The notes beneath the pieces are model-generated. The model saw only the letters and a list, made by a program, of their open reading frames with translations, was not told the DNA's origin and searched no databases. From Dyella halodurans (lineage in GTDB: Bacteria; Pseudomonadota; Gammaproteobacteria; Xanthomonadales; Rhodanobacteraceae), in the NCBI RefSeq assembly GCF_026283925.1, contig NZ_JAPDPF010000001.1, positions 682,001 through 746,000 on the forward strand: 64,000 nt of DNA, written 5' to 3'. The number at the start of each line of letters is the position of its first letter. The stretch's first letter is position 1. Positions 17,773 through 27,110 of the stretch are shown piece after piece. The translations under genes and the position numbers were made by a program.

Positions 17773-18096
17773 TCAGCGTCCCCAGTAACCCTGGTGCAGA
17801 TGCCAGCCGTCGTGATGACGTTCCCAGCGGGCCTGGTGATAGACGTAGCCCGGGCGGACCGGCATCCAGTTGCCGCCGATCCACACATGACGCTGACCTT
17901 CCCAGCGCCAATAGCCGGGAGCCCAGACAAAGCCCGCGCGCGGCGGCGGAATCACTTCGTATTGCGGCGCCGGGGGAGCCACGTTGATCCCGATGTCCAC
18001 GGCGACACCCGCCGCTGCCGTCGGAGCGTAGGCCGCAGCCGCGCTGGCGATACCCAGGGCAGCGAGCAGGGCGAGTTGGCGGGTAGTGCGCAGCAT
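17773..18096 (-). CDS. YXWGXW-repeat exported protein
   Basis: A 107-residue protein with a cleavable signal peptide (MLRTTRQLALLAALGIASAA) and a C-terminal half built from aromatic/Gly motifs: GFVWAPGYWRWEG, WIGGNWMPVRPGYVYHQARW and DGWHLHQGYWGR. The start ATG at 18096 has a textbook AAGGAG site; the open frame to 18153 does not. It is a paralogue of the lipoprotein at 17162, which it resembles in its last 50 residues. The 257-base gap between them holds no gene. Confidence 0.83.
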   Translation of the reverse strand: MLRTTRQLALLAALGIASAAAAYAPTAAAGVAVDIGINVAPPAPQYEVIPPPRAGFVWAPGYWRWEGQRHVWIGGNWMPVRPGYVYHQARWERHHDGWHLHQGYWGR

Positions 18097-18271
18097 GGAC
18101 GGTCTCCTTGTGGTCGCCGCACCGCGCGGCTTTAGGGCGGAAAACGAGCGCATTCACTCCGTGTTGACCGGATTTAGCTGCCTTGTTCAGGTTCGCGCAG
18201 GCTGAATGTCGGCGGCTGTTCATGAAACTTCGCTTGAAAAAGAACGAACGGTCGTGCTATTTATTCGCGCT

Positions 18272-18895
18272 ATGAGCGCTATCCCGACCACCAAGCGTGC
18301 CGCCACCCGCGAACTGATTCTTGAGCATGCCTATGAGCTGGCCCGTCGAGAGGGGCTGGAAGGCCTGTCCATCGGCTCGTTGGCCCAAGGCGTGGGCATG
18401 TCCAAGAGCGGCGTGTTCGCCCATTTCGGCTCACGCGAAGATTTGCAGCTGGCCGTGCTGGAAGCAGGGCAGTTGCGCTTCCTGCAGCGGGTGAAGTGGC
18501 CCGCGCTGAAGTTGCCGCGAGGCCTGCCACGCTTGCGCGCGATCGTGTCCCACTGGATCGATTGGTCGTGCGAGTACGCGAGTGGTTGTGTCCTGCTCAC
18601 GGCGGTCAGCGAATACGACGGTCGCGAAGGTCCGCTGCACGACGCCGTCACTCGCCAGCAATCCGGCTGGCGCCAGGAAATGTGCCGCGCGATCAACCAT
18701 GCCAAGGAGAATGGCGAGTTGAGCGAGGACACCGACCCGGCCCAACTCGCCTTCGAAATCTACGCACTCATCCTGGGCCTGCATCACGACGCGGGCCTGT
18801 TCGGATTTGAACAAGCCCGACAGCACACGCAGGCTGGCTTCGAGCGTTTGCTTGTCAGTTACCGTCCTGCCCCTGACCGGAGGGCCGCGCCATGA
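18272..18895 (+). CDS. TetR-family transcriptional regulator
   Basis: A 207-residue regulator starting MSAIPTTKRAATRELILEHA. The helix-turn-helix lies at LSIGSLAQGVGMSKSGVFAHF followed by the usual GSREDLQLAVLE. The C-terminal ligand domain (WIDWSCEYASGCVLLTAVSE, LAFEIYALILGLHHDAGLF) is of the TetR_C_33-like type. A frame start at 18206 is possible, but the 18230-18265 stretch contains the near-palindrome ACGAACGGTCGT that could be an autoregulatory operator, favouring the later start. The stop overlaps the ATG of the next gene by four bases, so the regulator and hydrolase form one operon. Confidence 0.85.
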   Translation: MSAIPTTKRAATRELILEHAYELARREGLEGLSIGSLAQGVGMSKSGVFAHFGSREDLQLAVLEAGQLRFLQRVKWPALKLPRGLPRLRAIVSHWIDWSCEYASGCVLLTAVSEYDGREGPLHDAVTRQQSGWRQEMCRAINHAKENGELSEDTDPAQLAFEIYALILGLHHDAGLFGFEQARQHTQAGFERLLVSYRPAPDRRAAP

Positions 18896-19824
18896 CTCGT
18901 ACCACTACCGCCGCCAAACGTCATCACGGCGCCGACGCGCTCAAGCTCAAGGCCGTGCGCGCCGGCTTCGCCCTTGGCAGCCGGCTCGCACCTGCGCGTG
19001 CGGTGAAGCGCGCGGCGCAGCTTTTCGTCACGCCGTTCAGCAGCAGTCGGACGCGCGCACAGCATGCGCAGCCCGATGCGGACATGGCTTATGTTGAGCT
19101 GGATATCGTCGGCCAGCGCATTGCCACCTATGTCTGGGGCGATCCCAGGCGCCAGCCGTATGCCTTGCTGGTGCACGGGTGGTCCAGTTTCGGCTTGCGC
19201 TATTTGCCGTGGGTGAAGTCGTTGCGGGCACTGGGTTATGCCGTGGTGGCGTTCGACCAGCCAGGCCATGGCAAGAGCAGCGGGCGCTATTGCTCGCTAC
19301 CGGATTTCATCGACACCGTGCGCGAGGTCGGCAAGCACTTTGGCGACGCCGCGCTGACCATCGCCCATTCGCTGGGTGGCACCGCGGCCACGCTGGCGCA
19401 AGGCGAGGCATGGCATGCGCAGAAGCTCATCCTGATCGCGCCCGCGGCGGATCCGGTGGATGCCACGCGCCGCTTCACCCGCTTTGTTCATCTCGGCGGG
19501 CATCTCAATGGGCGCCTGCACGATCGCCTGGAGATGATGTCCGGCGTCAACATCCATGACCTGCAGGTGCATCGTCATTTGCCTGCGCTGGGCCAGCCGG
19601 CCTTGATCGTGCACGACATGGATGACCACGACGTGCCCTGGGCCGAAGGCGAGCGCTACGCACGCTACTGGCGCGGCGCGCGCCTGCTCACCACGCAGGG
19701 GCTGGGCCACCGCGACGTGCTTGACGCGCCGGAAGTGATCGAGGCCTCGCTGGCGTTCTTGCGTGGCGAAGTGGTGGGTGAGCGCGTGGTGTCGTCGCCG
19801 AATTTGCCGTTTGGTGATAGCTGA
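18892..19824 (+). CDS. Alpha/beta hydrolase
   Basis: A 310-residue hydrolase with oxyanion-hole LLVHGWSSFGLRY, nucleophile elbow IAHSLGGTAA (Ser in HSLGG), the acid in LIVHDMDDHDVPW and the His in GLGHRDVLDAPE. The N-terminal 65 residues (basic, KRHHGADALKLKAVRAGFAL) are a typical helix preceding the core in this group. Substrate unknown. Translationally coupled to the TetR gene, so probably induced by a lipid-like or aromatic ligand of that regulator. Confidence 0.87.
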   Translation: MTRTTTAAKRHHGADALKLKAVRAGFALGSRLAPARAVKRAAQLFVTPFSSSRTRAQHAQPDADMAYVELDIVGQRIATYVWGDPRRQPYALLVHGWSSFGLRYLPWVKSLRALGYAVVAFDQPGHGKSSGRYCSLPDFIDTVREVGKHFGDAALTIAHSLGGTAATLAQGEAWHAQKLILIAPAADPVDATRRFTRFVHLGGHLNGRLHDRLEMMSGVNIHDLQVHRHLPALGQPALIVHDMDDHDVPWAEGERYARYWRGARLLTTQGLGHRDVLDAPEVIEASLAFLRGEVVGERVVSSPNLPFGDS

Positions 19825-19861
19825 GCCGTTTGGCTCGACGCCCGCTCTTGCGTCGCCGAGC

Positions 19862-20035
19862 GATCGTCATCCCGTCGCCTCACCGTCACCCCGCCACCTC
19901 ACCGTCATCCGCTCACCTCGCCGTCACCCCCTCACCTCGCCGTCATCCCCGCGAAAGCGGGGATCCAGCGTCTTTAAGCTTTTAGATTCGATTGACGGCA
20001 AAGGCACTGGATCCCCGCTTTCGCGGGGATGACGG
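19862..20035. repeat. REP-like inverted pair with a short tandem array beside it
   Basis: An inverted pair of 29-base elements (19940-19968 and 20007-20035; core CCCCGCGAAAGCGGGG followed by ATCCAG) faces across a 38-base centre. To its left, about 19862-19940, a degenerate tandem of roughly 17-18 bases (CCTCACCGTCACCCC type) repeats about four times and seems derived from the outer edge (CCGTCATCCC) of the element. Such elements are mobilised by RAYT transposases, none of which is here. The remaining bases to 20232 hold only the icmF leader. Confidence 0.82.
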
Positions 20036-20232
20036 TGGGAAAGTCCAGACACCCTCGACATCGATACCCTCGCGGATGGCCCCCCCCTTTGCGCGCTGCA
20101 ACGCAGCTCAAAACCGTTGAAAATCAGGGTCTCCGCGGAAAGAAGGGGGCAACACCCCGCGCCGCAACATGTTCCGAACGTAACCATCTACTAAAATCGG
20201 CGGATACGTCGCACTGCAGTCCCGGAGTCCCC

Positions 20233-23200
20233 ATGAGTTCCCCCGCCCAGCACGTTCCCGTCAGCGCCGCCCAGGCGGAGACCCGCCCACTGCGCTTCGT
20301 CACGGCAGCCAGCCTGTTCGACGGCCACGACGCGGCCATCAACATCATGCGTCGCATCATCCAGTCGCAAGGCGCCGAGGTGATCCATCTCGGGCATAAC
20401 CGCTCGGTGGAAGACGTGGTGCGCGCCGCACTGCAGGAAGACGCCGACGCCATCGCGCTGTCGTCCTACCAGGGCGGCCATGTCGAGTACTTCAAGTACA
20501 TGGTCGACATGCTGAAGGAGCACGGCGCCGCGCATATCCGCGTGTTTGGCGGCGGTGGCGGCACCATTACGCCGGAGGAGATCCGCGAGCTGCAGGCCTA
20601 TGGCGTGGAGCGCATCTACCACCCGAACGACGGCATGAAGCTCGGTCTCACCGAGATGATCGAAGACGTCATGCAGCGCACGCGTGCGGCGGCGACCCAG
20701 CGTGCCAAGCTGGAGCAGGCCACCACGGTGGTGCCGCTGGTCGACATCGACGACGAGATTTCCATCGGCCACATGCTCTCCGCGATCGAGGAAAGTGAGT
20801 TGCCGGAAGCGGAGCTGGAGCACCTGCGCAAGCAGTGGAAGATGGCCGGCAAGCAGACGCCGGTGCTCGGCGTGACCGGTACCGGTGGCGCGGGCAAGTC
20901 GTCGGTGGTGGACGAACTGCTGCTGCGCTTCCTGCACGCGTTCCCGCATATGCGCATCGCCGTGCTCGCAGTGGACCCCACGCGTCGCCGCAGCGGCGGC
21001 GCCTTGCTGGGCGATCGCATTCGCATGAATTCGCTGCGCAGCCATCGCGTCTACATGCGCTCCATGGCCACGCGCCGCCAGCATGCCGCCACCAGCGCGG
21101 TGCTGCACGACTGCATCGATTTCCTCAAGGCGCAGCCGTACGACCTGATCATCGTGGAAACCGCGGGCATCGGCCAGAGCGATTCGGAAATCGTCGACCT
21201 GGTGGATTTCCCCACCTATGTGATGACCAGCGACTACGGCGCGGCCAGCCAGCTCGAGAAGATCGACATGCTCGACTTCGCCGAGCTGGTGGTGCTCAAC
21301 AAGTTCGACAAGCGCGGCGCTGAAGACGCCTTGCGCGACGTGCGCAAGCAGTGGAAGCGCAACCGCACTGCGTTCAAGCTCACCGACGAGCAGGTGCCGG
21401 TCTTCCCGACCATCGCCAGCCAGTTCAACGATCCGGGCGTCACCTGGATGTTCTCCAACCTGTGCCGCCTGCTGCGCGAGAAGCTCAGCCTGCCGGCCGA
21501 GAAGTGGACGCCGAAGCTCGACACCACCTTGAAGGAGCCGCGCGCCACCGTGCTGATTCCCGGCAGCCGCGTGCGCTATCTCGCCGAGATCGCCGAGCAG
21601 GGCCGTGGCATCAACAAGGAAATCGAGCACGAAGCCGAGTTCGCCAGCAAGGCGCAGCATTACTACGAGTCGCTGAAGGATCTGGGCGACGACAAGCTGC
21701 CACGCGCCCTGGCTCGCTACGAGTCCGCCGTGCTGCACGAGGAGGGCGCCGACCGCACCCTGCTGACCTTGCGCCAACGCTATAACGAGGCGCTGAAGGA
21801 ACTCAGCCACGAAGCCATCCACCTGCTGCACGAGTGGCCCGCGCGCTACAAGTCGGTGACCGACGAGGTCAACGAGTACAAGGTGCGCGACAAGGTGATC
21901 CGGGTGGAGAATTACCGCGTATCGCTCAGCTACCAGAAGGTGCCGAAGGTATCGCCGCCCAGGACCAAGGACTGGGGCGACCTGTTGCGCTTCCTGATGC
22001 GCGAGAACCTGCCCGGCCACTACCCGTACACCGGTGGCGTGTATCCGTACCGGCGTACCGGCGAAGATCCCACCCGCATGTTCGCAGGCGAGGGCACGCC
22101 CGAGCGCACCAATCGCCGCTTCCATTACCTGAGCCAGGGCGGTGCGGCCACGCGCCTGTCCACCGCGTTCGACTCGGTCACGCTGTATGGCGAAGACCCG
22201 GCACCGCGTCCGGACATCTACGGCAAGATCGGCAACTCCGGCGTCAACATCGCCTCGCTCGACGATATGAAGAAGCTGTACTCCGGCTTCGATCTCAGCG
22301 CGCCAACCAGTTCGGTGTCGATGACCATCAACGGTCCGGCGCCGATCATCCTGGCGATGTTCATGAACACCGCGATCGACCAGAACGTGGAGAAATACCT
22401 CAAGGCCGATCCCACCCGTTGGGCTGCGGCCGAGAAGCACATCACCGAGCTGTACCCTCACGGCCAGCGTCCGGCGTATTCCGGCGAGCTGCCCAAGGGC
22501 AATGACGGCCTCGGCCTCGGCCTGCTTGGCGTCACCGGCAACCAGCTGGTGGATGCCGAGACCTATGCGCGCATCAAGCAGGAGACCCTGCAGAGCGTGC
22601 GCGGCACCGTGCAGGCGGACATCCTGAAGGAAGACCAGGCGCAGAACACCTGCATCTTCTCGACGGAATTCGCACTGCGCATGATGGGCGACATCCAGCA
22701 GTACTTCGTCGACCACAAGGTACGCAATTTCTACTCGGTCTCCATCTCTGGCTATCACATCGCCGAAGCCGGCGCGAACCCGATCAGCCAGCTCGCCTTT
22801 ACCTTGAGCAACGGCTTCACCATCGTCGAGTACTACCTCGCGCGCGGGATGAACATCGACGACTTCGCGCCGAACCTGTCGTTCTTCTTCTCCAACGGCA
22901 TGGACCCGGAATACACCGTGATTGGCCGCGTGGCCCGCCGCATCTGGGCGCGCGCCATGCGTGAGCGCTACGGCGCCAGCGCACGCAGCCAGATGATGAA
23001 GTACCACATCCAGACTTCCGGCCGTTCGTTGCACGCGCAGGAGATCCAGTTCAACGACATCCGTACCACCTTGCAGGCCTTGTACGCGCTGTTCGACAAC
23101 TGCAACAGCCTGCACACGAATGCGTACGACGAAGCCATCACCACGCCGACCGAGGAAAGCGTGCGCCGCGCCGTGGCGATCCAGATGATCATCAACAAGG

Positions 23201-23703
23201 AACTGGGCCTCAACTTCAACGAGAATCCCTGGCAGGGCAGCTACATCGTTGATGCGCTCACCGACATCGTCGAGGAAGCCGTGTACAAGGAGTTCGACGC
23301 GATCAGCGAGCGCGGTGGCGTGCTTGGCGCGATGGACACCATGTACCAGCGCGGCAAGATCCAGGAAGAGTCGATGTTCTATGAGCACAAGAAGCACGAC
23401 GGCAGCCTGCCGCTGATCGGCGTGAACACCTTCCTGCCCAAGGACCACGGCGGCGAGATCGCCACCGAGATCGAACTGATCCGTTCGACCGAAGGCGAGA
23501 AAGGCCAGCAGATCGACAACGTGCTGGCCTTCGGCAAGGCCCGCAACGGCATGGCGCCGGACAGCCTGAAGATCCTGCAGAACACCGCACGCGACCGGAA
23601 GAACGTGTTCGAGCAGCTGATGGAAGCGGTGAAGTACAACTCGCTCGGCCAGATCAGCCACGCGCTGTACGACGTGGGTGGTGAGTACCGTCGCAATATG
23701 TGA
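20233..23703 (+). CDS. icmF: Fused isobutyryl-CoA mutase with G-protein chaperone
   Basis: A 1156-residue protein combining a B12-binding domain, a MeaB-type GTPase and the mutase large domain, the IcmF order. The cobalt-binding His32 sits in [13 protein letters not shown]; the P-loop is GTGGAGKSS (Lys222); the mutase part starts near residue 540 and holds [55 protein letters not shown] and [12 protein letters not shown]. It interconverts isobutyryl-CoA and n-butyryl-CoA, with possible isovaleryl/pivalyl activity, and the GTPase domain protects or reloads the cofactor. ATG 20233 is used, with GGAG upstream; the frame opens earlier without similarity. No other genes in the operon. Confidence 0.93.
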   Translation: MSSPAQHVPVSAAQAETRPLRFVTAASLFDGHDAAINIMRRIIQSQGAEVIHLGHNRSVEDVVRAALQEDADAIALSSYQGGHVEYFKYMVDMLKEHGAAHIRVFGGGGGTITPEEIRELQAYGVERIYHPNDGMKLGLTEMIEDVMQRTRAAATQRAKLEQATTVVPLVDIDDEISIGHMLSAIEESELPEAELEHLRKQWKMAGKQTPVLGVTGTGGAGKSSVVDELLLRFLHAFPHMRIAVLAVDPTRRRSGGALLGDRIRMNSLRSHRVYMRSMATRRQHAATSAVLHDCIDFLKAQPYDLIIVETAGIGQSDSEIVDLVDFPTYVMTSDYGAASQLEKIDMLDFAELVVLNKFDKRGAEDALRDVRKQWKRNRTAFKLTDEQVPVFPTIASQFNDPGVTWMFSNLCRLLREKLSLPAEKWTPKLDTTLKEPRATVLIPGSRVRYLAEIAEQGRGINKEIEHEAEFASKAQHYYESLKDLGDDKLPRALARYESAVLHEEGADRTLLTLRQRYNEALKELSHEAIHLLHEWPARYKSVTDEVNEYKVRDKVIRVENYRVSLSYQKVPKVSPPRTKDWGDLLRFLMRENLPGHYPYTGGVYPYRRTGEDPTRMFAGEGTPERTNRRFHYLSQGGAATRLSTAFDSVTLYGEDPAPRPDIYGKIGNSGVNIASLDDMKKLYSGFDLSAPTSSVSMTINGPAPIILAMFMNTAIDQNVEKYLKADPTRWAAAEKHITELYPHGQRPAYSGELPKGNDGLGLGLLGVTGNQLVDAETYARIKQETLQSVRGTVQADILKEDQAQNTCIFSTEFALRMMGDIQQYFVDHKVRNFYSVSISGYHIAEAGANPISQLAFTLSNGFTIVEYYLARGMNIDDFAPNLSFFFSNGMDPEYTVIGRVARRIWARAMRERYGASARSQMMKYHIQTSGRSLHAQEIQFNDIRTTLQALYALFDNCNSLHTNAYDEAITTPTEESVRRAVAIQMIINKELGLNFNENPWQGSYIVDALTDIVEEAVYKEFDAISERGGVLGAMDTMYQRGKIQEESMFYEHKKHDGSLPLIGVNTFLPKDHGGEIATEIELIRSTEGEKGQQIDNVLAFGKARNGMAPDSLKILQNTARDRKNVFEQLMEAVKYNSLGQISHALYDVGGEYRRNM

Positions 23704-23709
23704 TGGCCG

Positions 23710-23737
23710 TGAGGCGCCATCCATGGATGGCGCCTCA
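23710..23737 (+). terminator. Perfect palindrome just after icmF
   Basis: A 28-base perfect palindrome (arms TGAGGCGCCATCCA) starts seven bases after the icmF stop. There is no T run, so it may act as an mRNA-stabilising 3' hairpin rather than a simple terminator. Confidence 0.6.
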
Positions 23738-23794
23738 CTGGGATCCGGCTCAAAGCCTCCGCGACCGGCAGGTACTTGCCATGTCCACTCCTAC

Positions 23795-23893
23795 CCGTCA
23801 TCCCCGCGAAGGCGGGGATCCAGTGCCTTTAAGGCTCCGCTCCACGGTCACCAAGTCCAAGTCGCTGGATCCCAGCTTTCGCTGGGATGACGG
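23795..23893. repeat. REP-like inverted pair, second copy
   Basis: The same element family as at 19940-20035: left copy 23795-23823 and right copy 23865-23893, the right one altered to CCCAGCTTTCGCTGGG, a compensated change that keeps the stem. The two pairs bracket icmF. The right one falls in the convergent gap before the histidine kinase gene. Confidence 0.82.
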
Positions 23894-23930
23894 TGAGGGG
23901 AGGTAGAGAGCAATTCGCCCCGATTCGCCC

Positions 23931-24911
23931 TCAAGCCGCCGGGCGCGACAGCGGCAAGGCCACCACAAAGCAATTGCCGGCCTCACGGGTCGAAACGCAA
24001 CGCGCCGTGCCGCCATGGTGCTCCGCAATCTGGCGAACCAGGGACAAGCCCAAACCGGCGCCTACGCCATAGGTGGTTCCCGGGCGGCGATAGAACGGCT
24101 CGAACAAGCGATCGACGTCGCCGCCTTCAAGTAGTTCGCCGGCGTCGCGCACTTCGATGGTCGCCAGGCGCTGGGCTTCGGACACCCGCAGCTCGATCGG
24201 CGGCTTGCCGTGTCGCTGCGCGTTCTCCAGCAGGTTGCGGATCAGCCGGCGTAACAGGCGCGGATCGCCGCGCACGCCCACCGGGTCGCCGGAAAGCACG
24301 ACGTCGTCGAAGCGGGCTGCTTCTTCTGCGGCCAGGGCCAGCACGTCGATCTCTTCGCTCACCTGCCCATCCGAAATCGCATCGAGTCGACTGGCGAGCA
24401 GGATCTCGTCGATCAGCGCATCCAGTTCGTCGATGTCCTGATCCAGTCCGGCGCGCCGCTGAGGGTCGATGGTGCCCTTCATCAGTTCGGCGGCCATGCG
24501 GATACGCGCCAGTGGCGTGCGCAGTTCGTGCGACGCGTTGGCGAGCAGGGTCTTGTGTGCGCTGACCAGTTTCTCGATGCGTTCGCTGGCCTGATTGAAG
24601 CTGAGTGCGAGCCTGGCCACCTCGTCCTCGCCTTCCACCGCCACGCGGACCGATAAATCACCTGCTCCGAGCGCTTCGACCCCCTGCTGCAGTCGTTCCA
24701 GCCGGCGCGAAAGGCGCCGCACGATGGGAAAGGCGCCAGCGCCTATCGCGAGCGCGAGCATGAGGAAGACCAGCATGACGGCGAGCATAGAATGGCCCGC
24801 AGGCATGCGCATGCCTGCGGCGATACTGAGGTGCCATGCCGCGCCCGCAATCAGTGCGAAGGCCACCAGGCTGCCGAGCAGGGCGAGATAGAAGCGGATA
24901 TACAGGCGCAC
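23931..24911 (-). CDS. Sensor histidine kinase
   Basis: A 326-residue membrane kinase. GTG at 24911 (VRLYIRFYLALLGSLVAF) is preferred because it follows the response-regulator stop by four bases with AGGA upstream. Two transmembrane helices flank an unusually short periplasmic segment (about residues 30-45), followed by HAMP (RRLSRRLERLQQGVEALGAGDL), the H-box LLANASHELRTPLARIRMA, N-box RLIRNLLENAQRHG, and ATP lid regions IEVRDAG and GAGLGLSLVRQIAEHHGG. The small sensor region suggests sensing within the membrane or through a partner. Paired with the OmpR-type regulator next to it. Confidence 0.88.
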   Translation of the reverse strand: MRLYIRFYLALLGSLVAFALIAGAAWHLSIAAGMRMPAGHSMLAVMLVFLMLALAIGAGAFPIVRRLSRRLERLQQGVEALGAGDLSVRVAVEGEDEVARLALSFNQASERIEKLVSAHKTLLANASHELRTPLARIRMAAELMKGTIDPQRRAGLDQDIDELDALIDEILLASRLDAISDGQVSEEIDVLALAAEEAARFDDVVLSGDPVGVRGDPRLLRRLIRNLLENAQRHGKPPIELRVSEAQRLATIEVRDAGELLEGGDVDRLFEPFYRRPGTTYGVGAGLGLSLVRQIAEHHGGTARCVSTREAGNCFVVALPLSRPAA

Positions 24912-24915
24912 GCCG

Positions 24916-25602
24916 TCAGTCCTGCGCCCGGGCAAAGACATAACCCGCGCCGCGCACGGTGATGATGCGTCGAGGCCGCTTGGGGTCATCCTCGATCAGC
25001 GCGCGAATACGCGAGATATGCACGTCGATGGAACGGTCGAACGCTTCGATGTGCTCGCCCTTCAGCAGGTCCATCAAGCTGTCGCGCGACAGCACGCGCC
25101 CACTGTGCGTGGCCAGCGCCACCAGCAGGGCGAACTGATACGAGGTGAGGCTGCGCAGCTCACCGTCGACATAGAGGGCACGCGCATCGCGATCGATTTC
25201 CAGGCGCCCGAAGCGCAGCAGCTGCTCCGGCGCCGCGCCGCCGCGCCGCCGCATGATCGAGCGGAGCCGGGCCAGCAGTTCCCTGGGCTCGAACGGCTTG
25301 GGCAGGTAGTCGTCGGCCCCTAGCTCCAGACCCACGATGCGATCCATCGGTTCGCCGCGTGCGGTCAGCATCAGCACGGGCAGGTCGGAGCGGCTGCGCA
25401 CGCGGCGACACACATCGAGCCCGTCCATGTCGGGCAGCATCAGGTCCAGCACCATGGCCTGATAGTGTGCCGTGGCCAGGCGCTGCAACGCATCGGCGCC
25501 CGAGGCCGCTGCCGTCACGCGAAAGCCCGCCTGGCCCAGGTAGTCCTGGAGCATCTCCGCCAGACGGGCGTCGTCTTCCACCAGCAGCAAGTGCTCAGCC
25601 AT
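24916..25602 (-). CDS. OmpR-family response regulator
   Basis: A 228-residue regulator starting MAEHLLLVEDDARLAEML. The receiver has acidic DD, phospho-Asp in MVLDLMLPDMDGLDV, Thr in MLTARGE and Lys in LPKPFEPREL; the winged-helix domain ends with RSIDVHISRIRALIEDD and RIITVRGAGYVFA. Neighbouring genes are the cognate kinase (downstream) and a Spy-like periplasmic protein (upstream), an arrangement like the Cpx envelope-stress system, though the sensor differs from CpxA. Confidence 0.9.
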   Translation of the reverse strand: MAEHLLLVEDDARLAEMLQDYLGQAGFRVTAAASGADALQRLATAHYQAMVLDLMLPDMDGLDVCRRVRSRSDLPVLMLTARGEPMDRIVGLELGADDYLPKPFEPRELLARLRSIMRRRGGAAPEQLLRFGRLEIDRDARALYVDGELRSLTSYQFALLVALATHSGRVLSRDSLMDLLKGEHIEAFDRSIDVHISRIRALIEDDPKRPRRIITVRGAGYVFARAQD

Positions 25603-25655
25603 ATGGCCTGGCACTGTAGGAGCTCCCGGGCGCAAACGCGAGGCCGCTCACCGGC

Positions 25656-26165
25656 TCAATGCTCGGCGTGATGCTGGGCCATGGCATCGCGCGCCTGCTT
25701 GCGCTGCGCCGGCGTCAGGGCCTCGGCTACATCGGCCAGGTGGTCGACGAGCCGCTTGGAGACCACGTCCATCTCGCGGATTTTGGCGGCGCGCATGCGC
25801 TCGAGTGCCGAGCGATCGACGGTGTTCGCGGTGAGCAGGGTCATGATTTCGTCGTGCCCGGCGCCCAGTTGCGCGTGGAAGTCACCGAAATCGGTGGCGG
25901 TCTGCTTCATCAGCGGGTCGAGCTTGGCTTTTTGCGCATCCGTGACGTTGAGCGTGCTGTACAGGTGCTGGCTCATGGCCTCGGCGGAGTGGCCTGGCGC
26001 CATGCCGGCGTGCGGGTGGTCGGGTGGCGTGGTGCCTGCCGGCGATGTCTGGCCAAGGGCGCTGATGCCCAGGCTGAGGGCGGCCGCTGCCAGCAACGCG
26101 AGTGCCCACGATTTAGCGGCAGCGCCATTCGAACGGCGTGCACTTTCCGGAATAAGAGTGTTCAT
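25656..26165 (-). CDS. Spy/CpxP-like periplasmic protein with LTxxQ motifs
   Basis: A 169-residue exported protein with signal region SWALALLAAAALSLGISALG. The mature part has a His/Pro stretch (PPDHPHAGMAPGHSAEAM), then the helical LTxxQ-type fold: LNVTDAQKAKLDPLMKQT and, at the end, EALTPAQRKQARDAMAQHH. Family members are periplasmic chaperones or metal-responsive modulators of a kinase. It is upstream of the regulator and kinase on the same strand, 53 bases before the former, so it may be both co-transcribed and a feedback partner. Confidence 0.8.
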   Translation of the reverse strand: MNTLIPESARRSNGAAAKSWALALLAAAALSLGISALGQTSPAGTTPPDHPHAGMAPGHSAEAMSQHLYSTLNVTDAQKAKLDPLMKQTATDFGDFHAQLGAGHDEIMTLLTANTVDRSALERMRAAKIREMDVVSKRLVDHLADVAEALTPAQRKQARDAMAQHHAEH

Positions 26166-26317
26166 GGTGAATCTTCTGTCGACGAAGCACATGCTCCGGA
26201 TGCAATGTGCTGCGCGCTGGTAAATGGCGTTTTTCGGCTTTGTAAAGTTTTATGAAGAAGGCTGGGCGACGGAGGCGCCGCGCTTCCCATGGAGTCACAG
26301 CAGTCGTCCAAACGACA

Positions 26318-26344
26318 AAGCCCGCCTCGGTGAGAGGCGGGCTT
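26318..26344 (-). terminator. Terminator after the RcnB-like gene
   Basis: An 11-bp perfect stem (AAGCCCGCCTC with GAGGCGGGCTT, five-base loop) followed on the minus strand by TTTGTCGTTT. It lies between the RcnB-like and Spy-like genes and separates their transcripts. Confidence 0.75.
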
Positions 26345-26406
26345 CGTCTGTCGAGAGCCGCGATCCCGGCCGTATGATCCGGCCTCAGCTTCAGGACGCG
26401 CTGGAA

Positions 26407-26832
26407 TTAATGCGTCAGGGCAATATCGACAATGAGGCCGGTGGCGATCGCCGTCAGCACGAGCTGGCCATCGTCGCTACGCACCCAGCGATAGCCCGGA
26501 TCGGGGCGGCGGACGTGATAACGCTCGTAATCGGTGACGTAATACTCGTGCGAGTAATAACGATCGGGCATGCGCTCGCCACGTCGATAGGCCTGCTTTT
26601 CCCAACCCTTGTGTTCACCGTTGTCGTGGTGCCCCTCGTCCCGGTAGTCGCGGTCGTGGCCGTGATCGTCGCGATCATGGCCATGATCGTCGCGATCGTC
26701 GCGGTCGTGATGATCGCGATCATCATCGTGGTGTTGGTCATGGTAGCGACCATCGTCCTGCGGGGACGCATACGTAGCTGCACTGCCAGCAAGCAGGGCG
26801 GCCGTCACGACGTAGATAAACAAGCGCTTCAT
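26407..26832 (-). CDS. RcnB-like exported protein with Asp/His-rich repeat
   Basis: A 141-residue protein with signal peptide MKRLFIYVVTAALLAGSAAT, an Asp/His/Arg-rich low-complexity region (DDHGHDRDDHGHDRD, about residues 32-72) and a C-terminal RcnB-type domain (YHVRRPDPGYRWVRSDDGQL, TAIATGLIVDIAL). RcnB is a periplasmic Ni/Co homeostasis protein; the D/H region is well suited to binding metal, but that is inference. The start ATG 26832 has a GGAGG site eight bases upstream. The next 278 bases (to 27110) carry no visible gene. Confidence 0.78.
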   Translation of the reverse strand: MKRLFIYVVTAALLAGSAATYASPQDDGRYHDQHHDDDRDHHDRDDRDDHGHDRDDHGHDRDYRDEGHHDNGEHKGWEKQAYRRGERMPDRYYSHEYYVTDYERYHVRRPDPGYRWVRSDDGQLVLTAIATGLIVDIALTH

Positions 26833-27110
26833 CAATCCTCCAGAGTCAAAGTGACCAAGGCGGATGAACGCATCCGCCATCTCAAGAAAAACACTGCCAC
26901 CCTACAAAGACGACGCGCCAAGCTCGAGGGCAAGGTCCGGTCGGGTGCTGCGAATGTGGCAACGATGGCACAACTGGCAGCCCGCAACAGCACAAACTCG
27001 CGCCTGGCTCGTAAATAGTAATGGACCCGTTCAGCCAGCGATTTCCCGCCGGAAGCCGGGTTCGAGCAAGCCGGGTCGATTTTGCGATGGAGCGCACAAA
27101 AGCGCAGACC

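Noticed and set aside
19862-19940. Tandem CCTCACCGTCACCCC repeats
   Set aside because: As a CRISPR or origin: units are only 17-18 bases, degenerate and adjacent to a REP element from which they seem to derive.
20191-23724. A 1177-codon open frame antisense to icmF
   Set aside because: Composition (Val/Ala/His/Asp-rich, no family motif) is that of the reverse complement of a strongly coding high-GC gene, and icmF itself is unmistakable.
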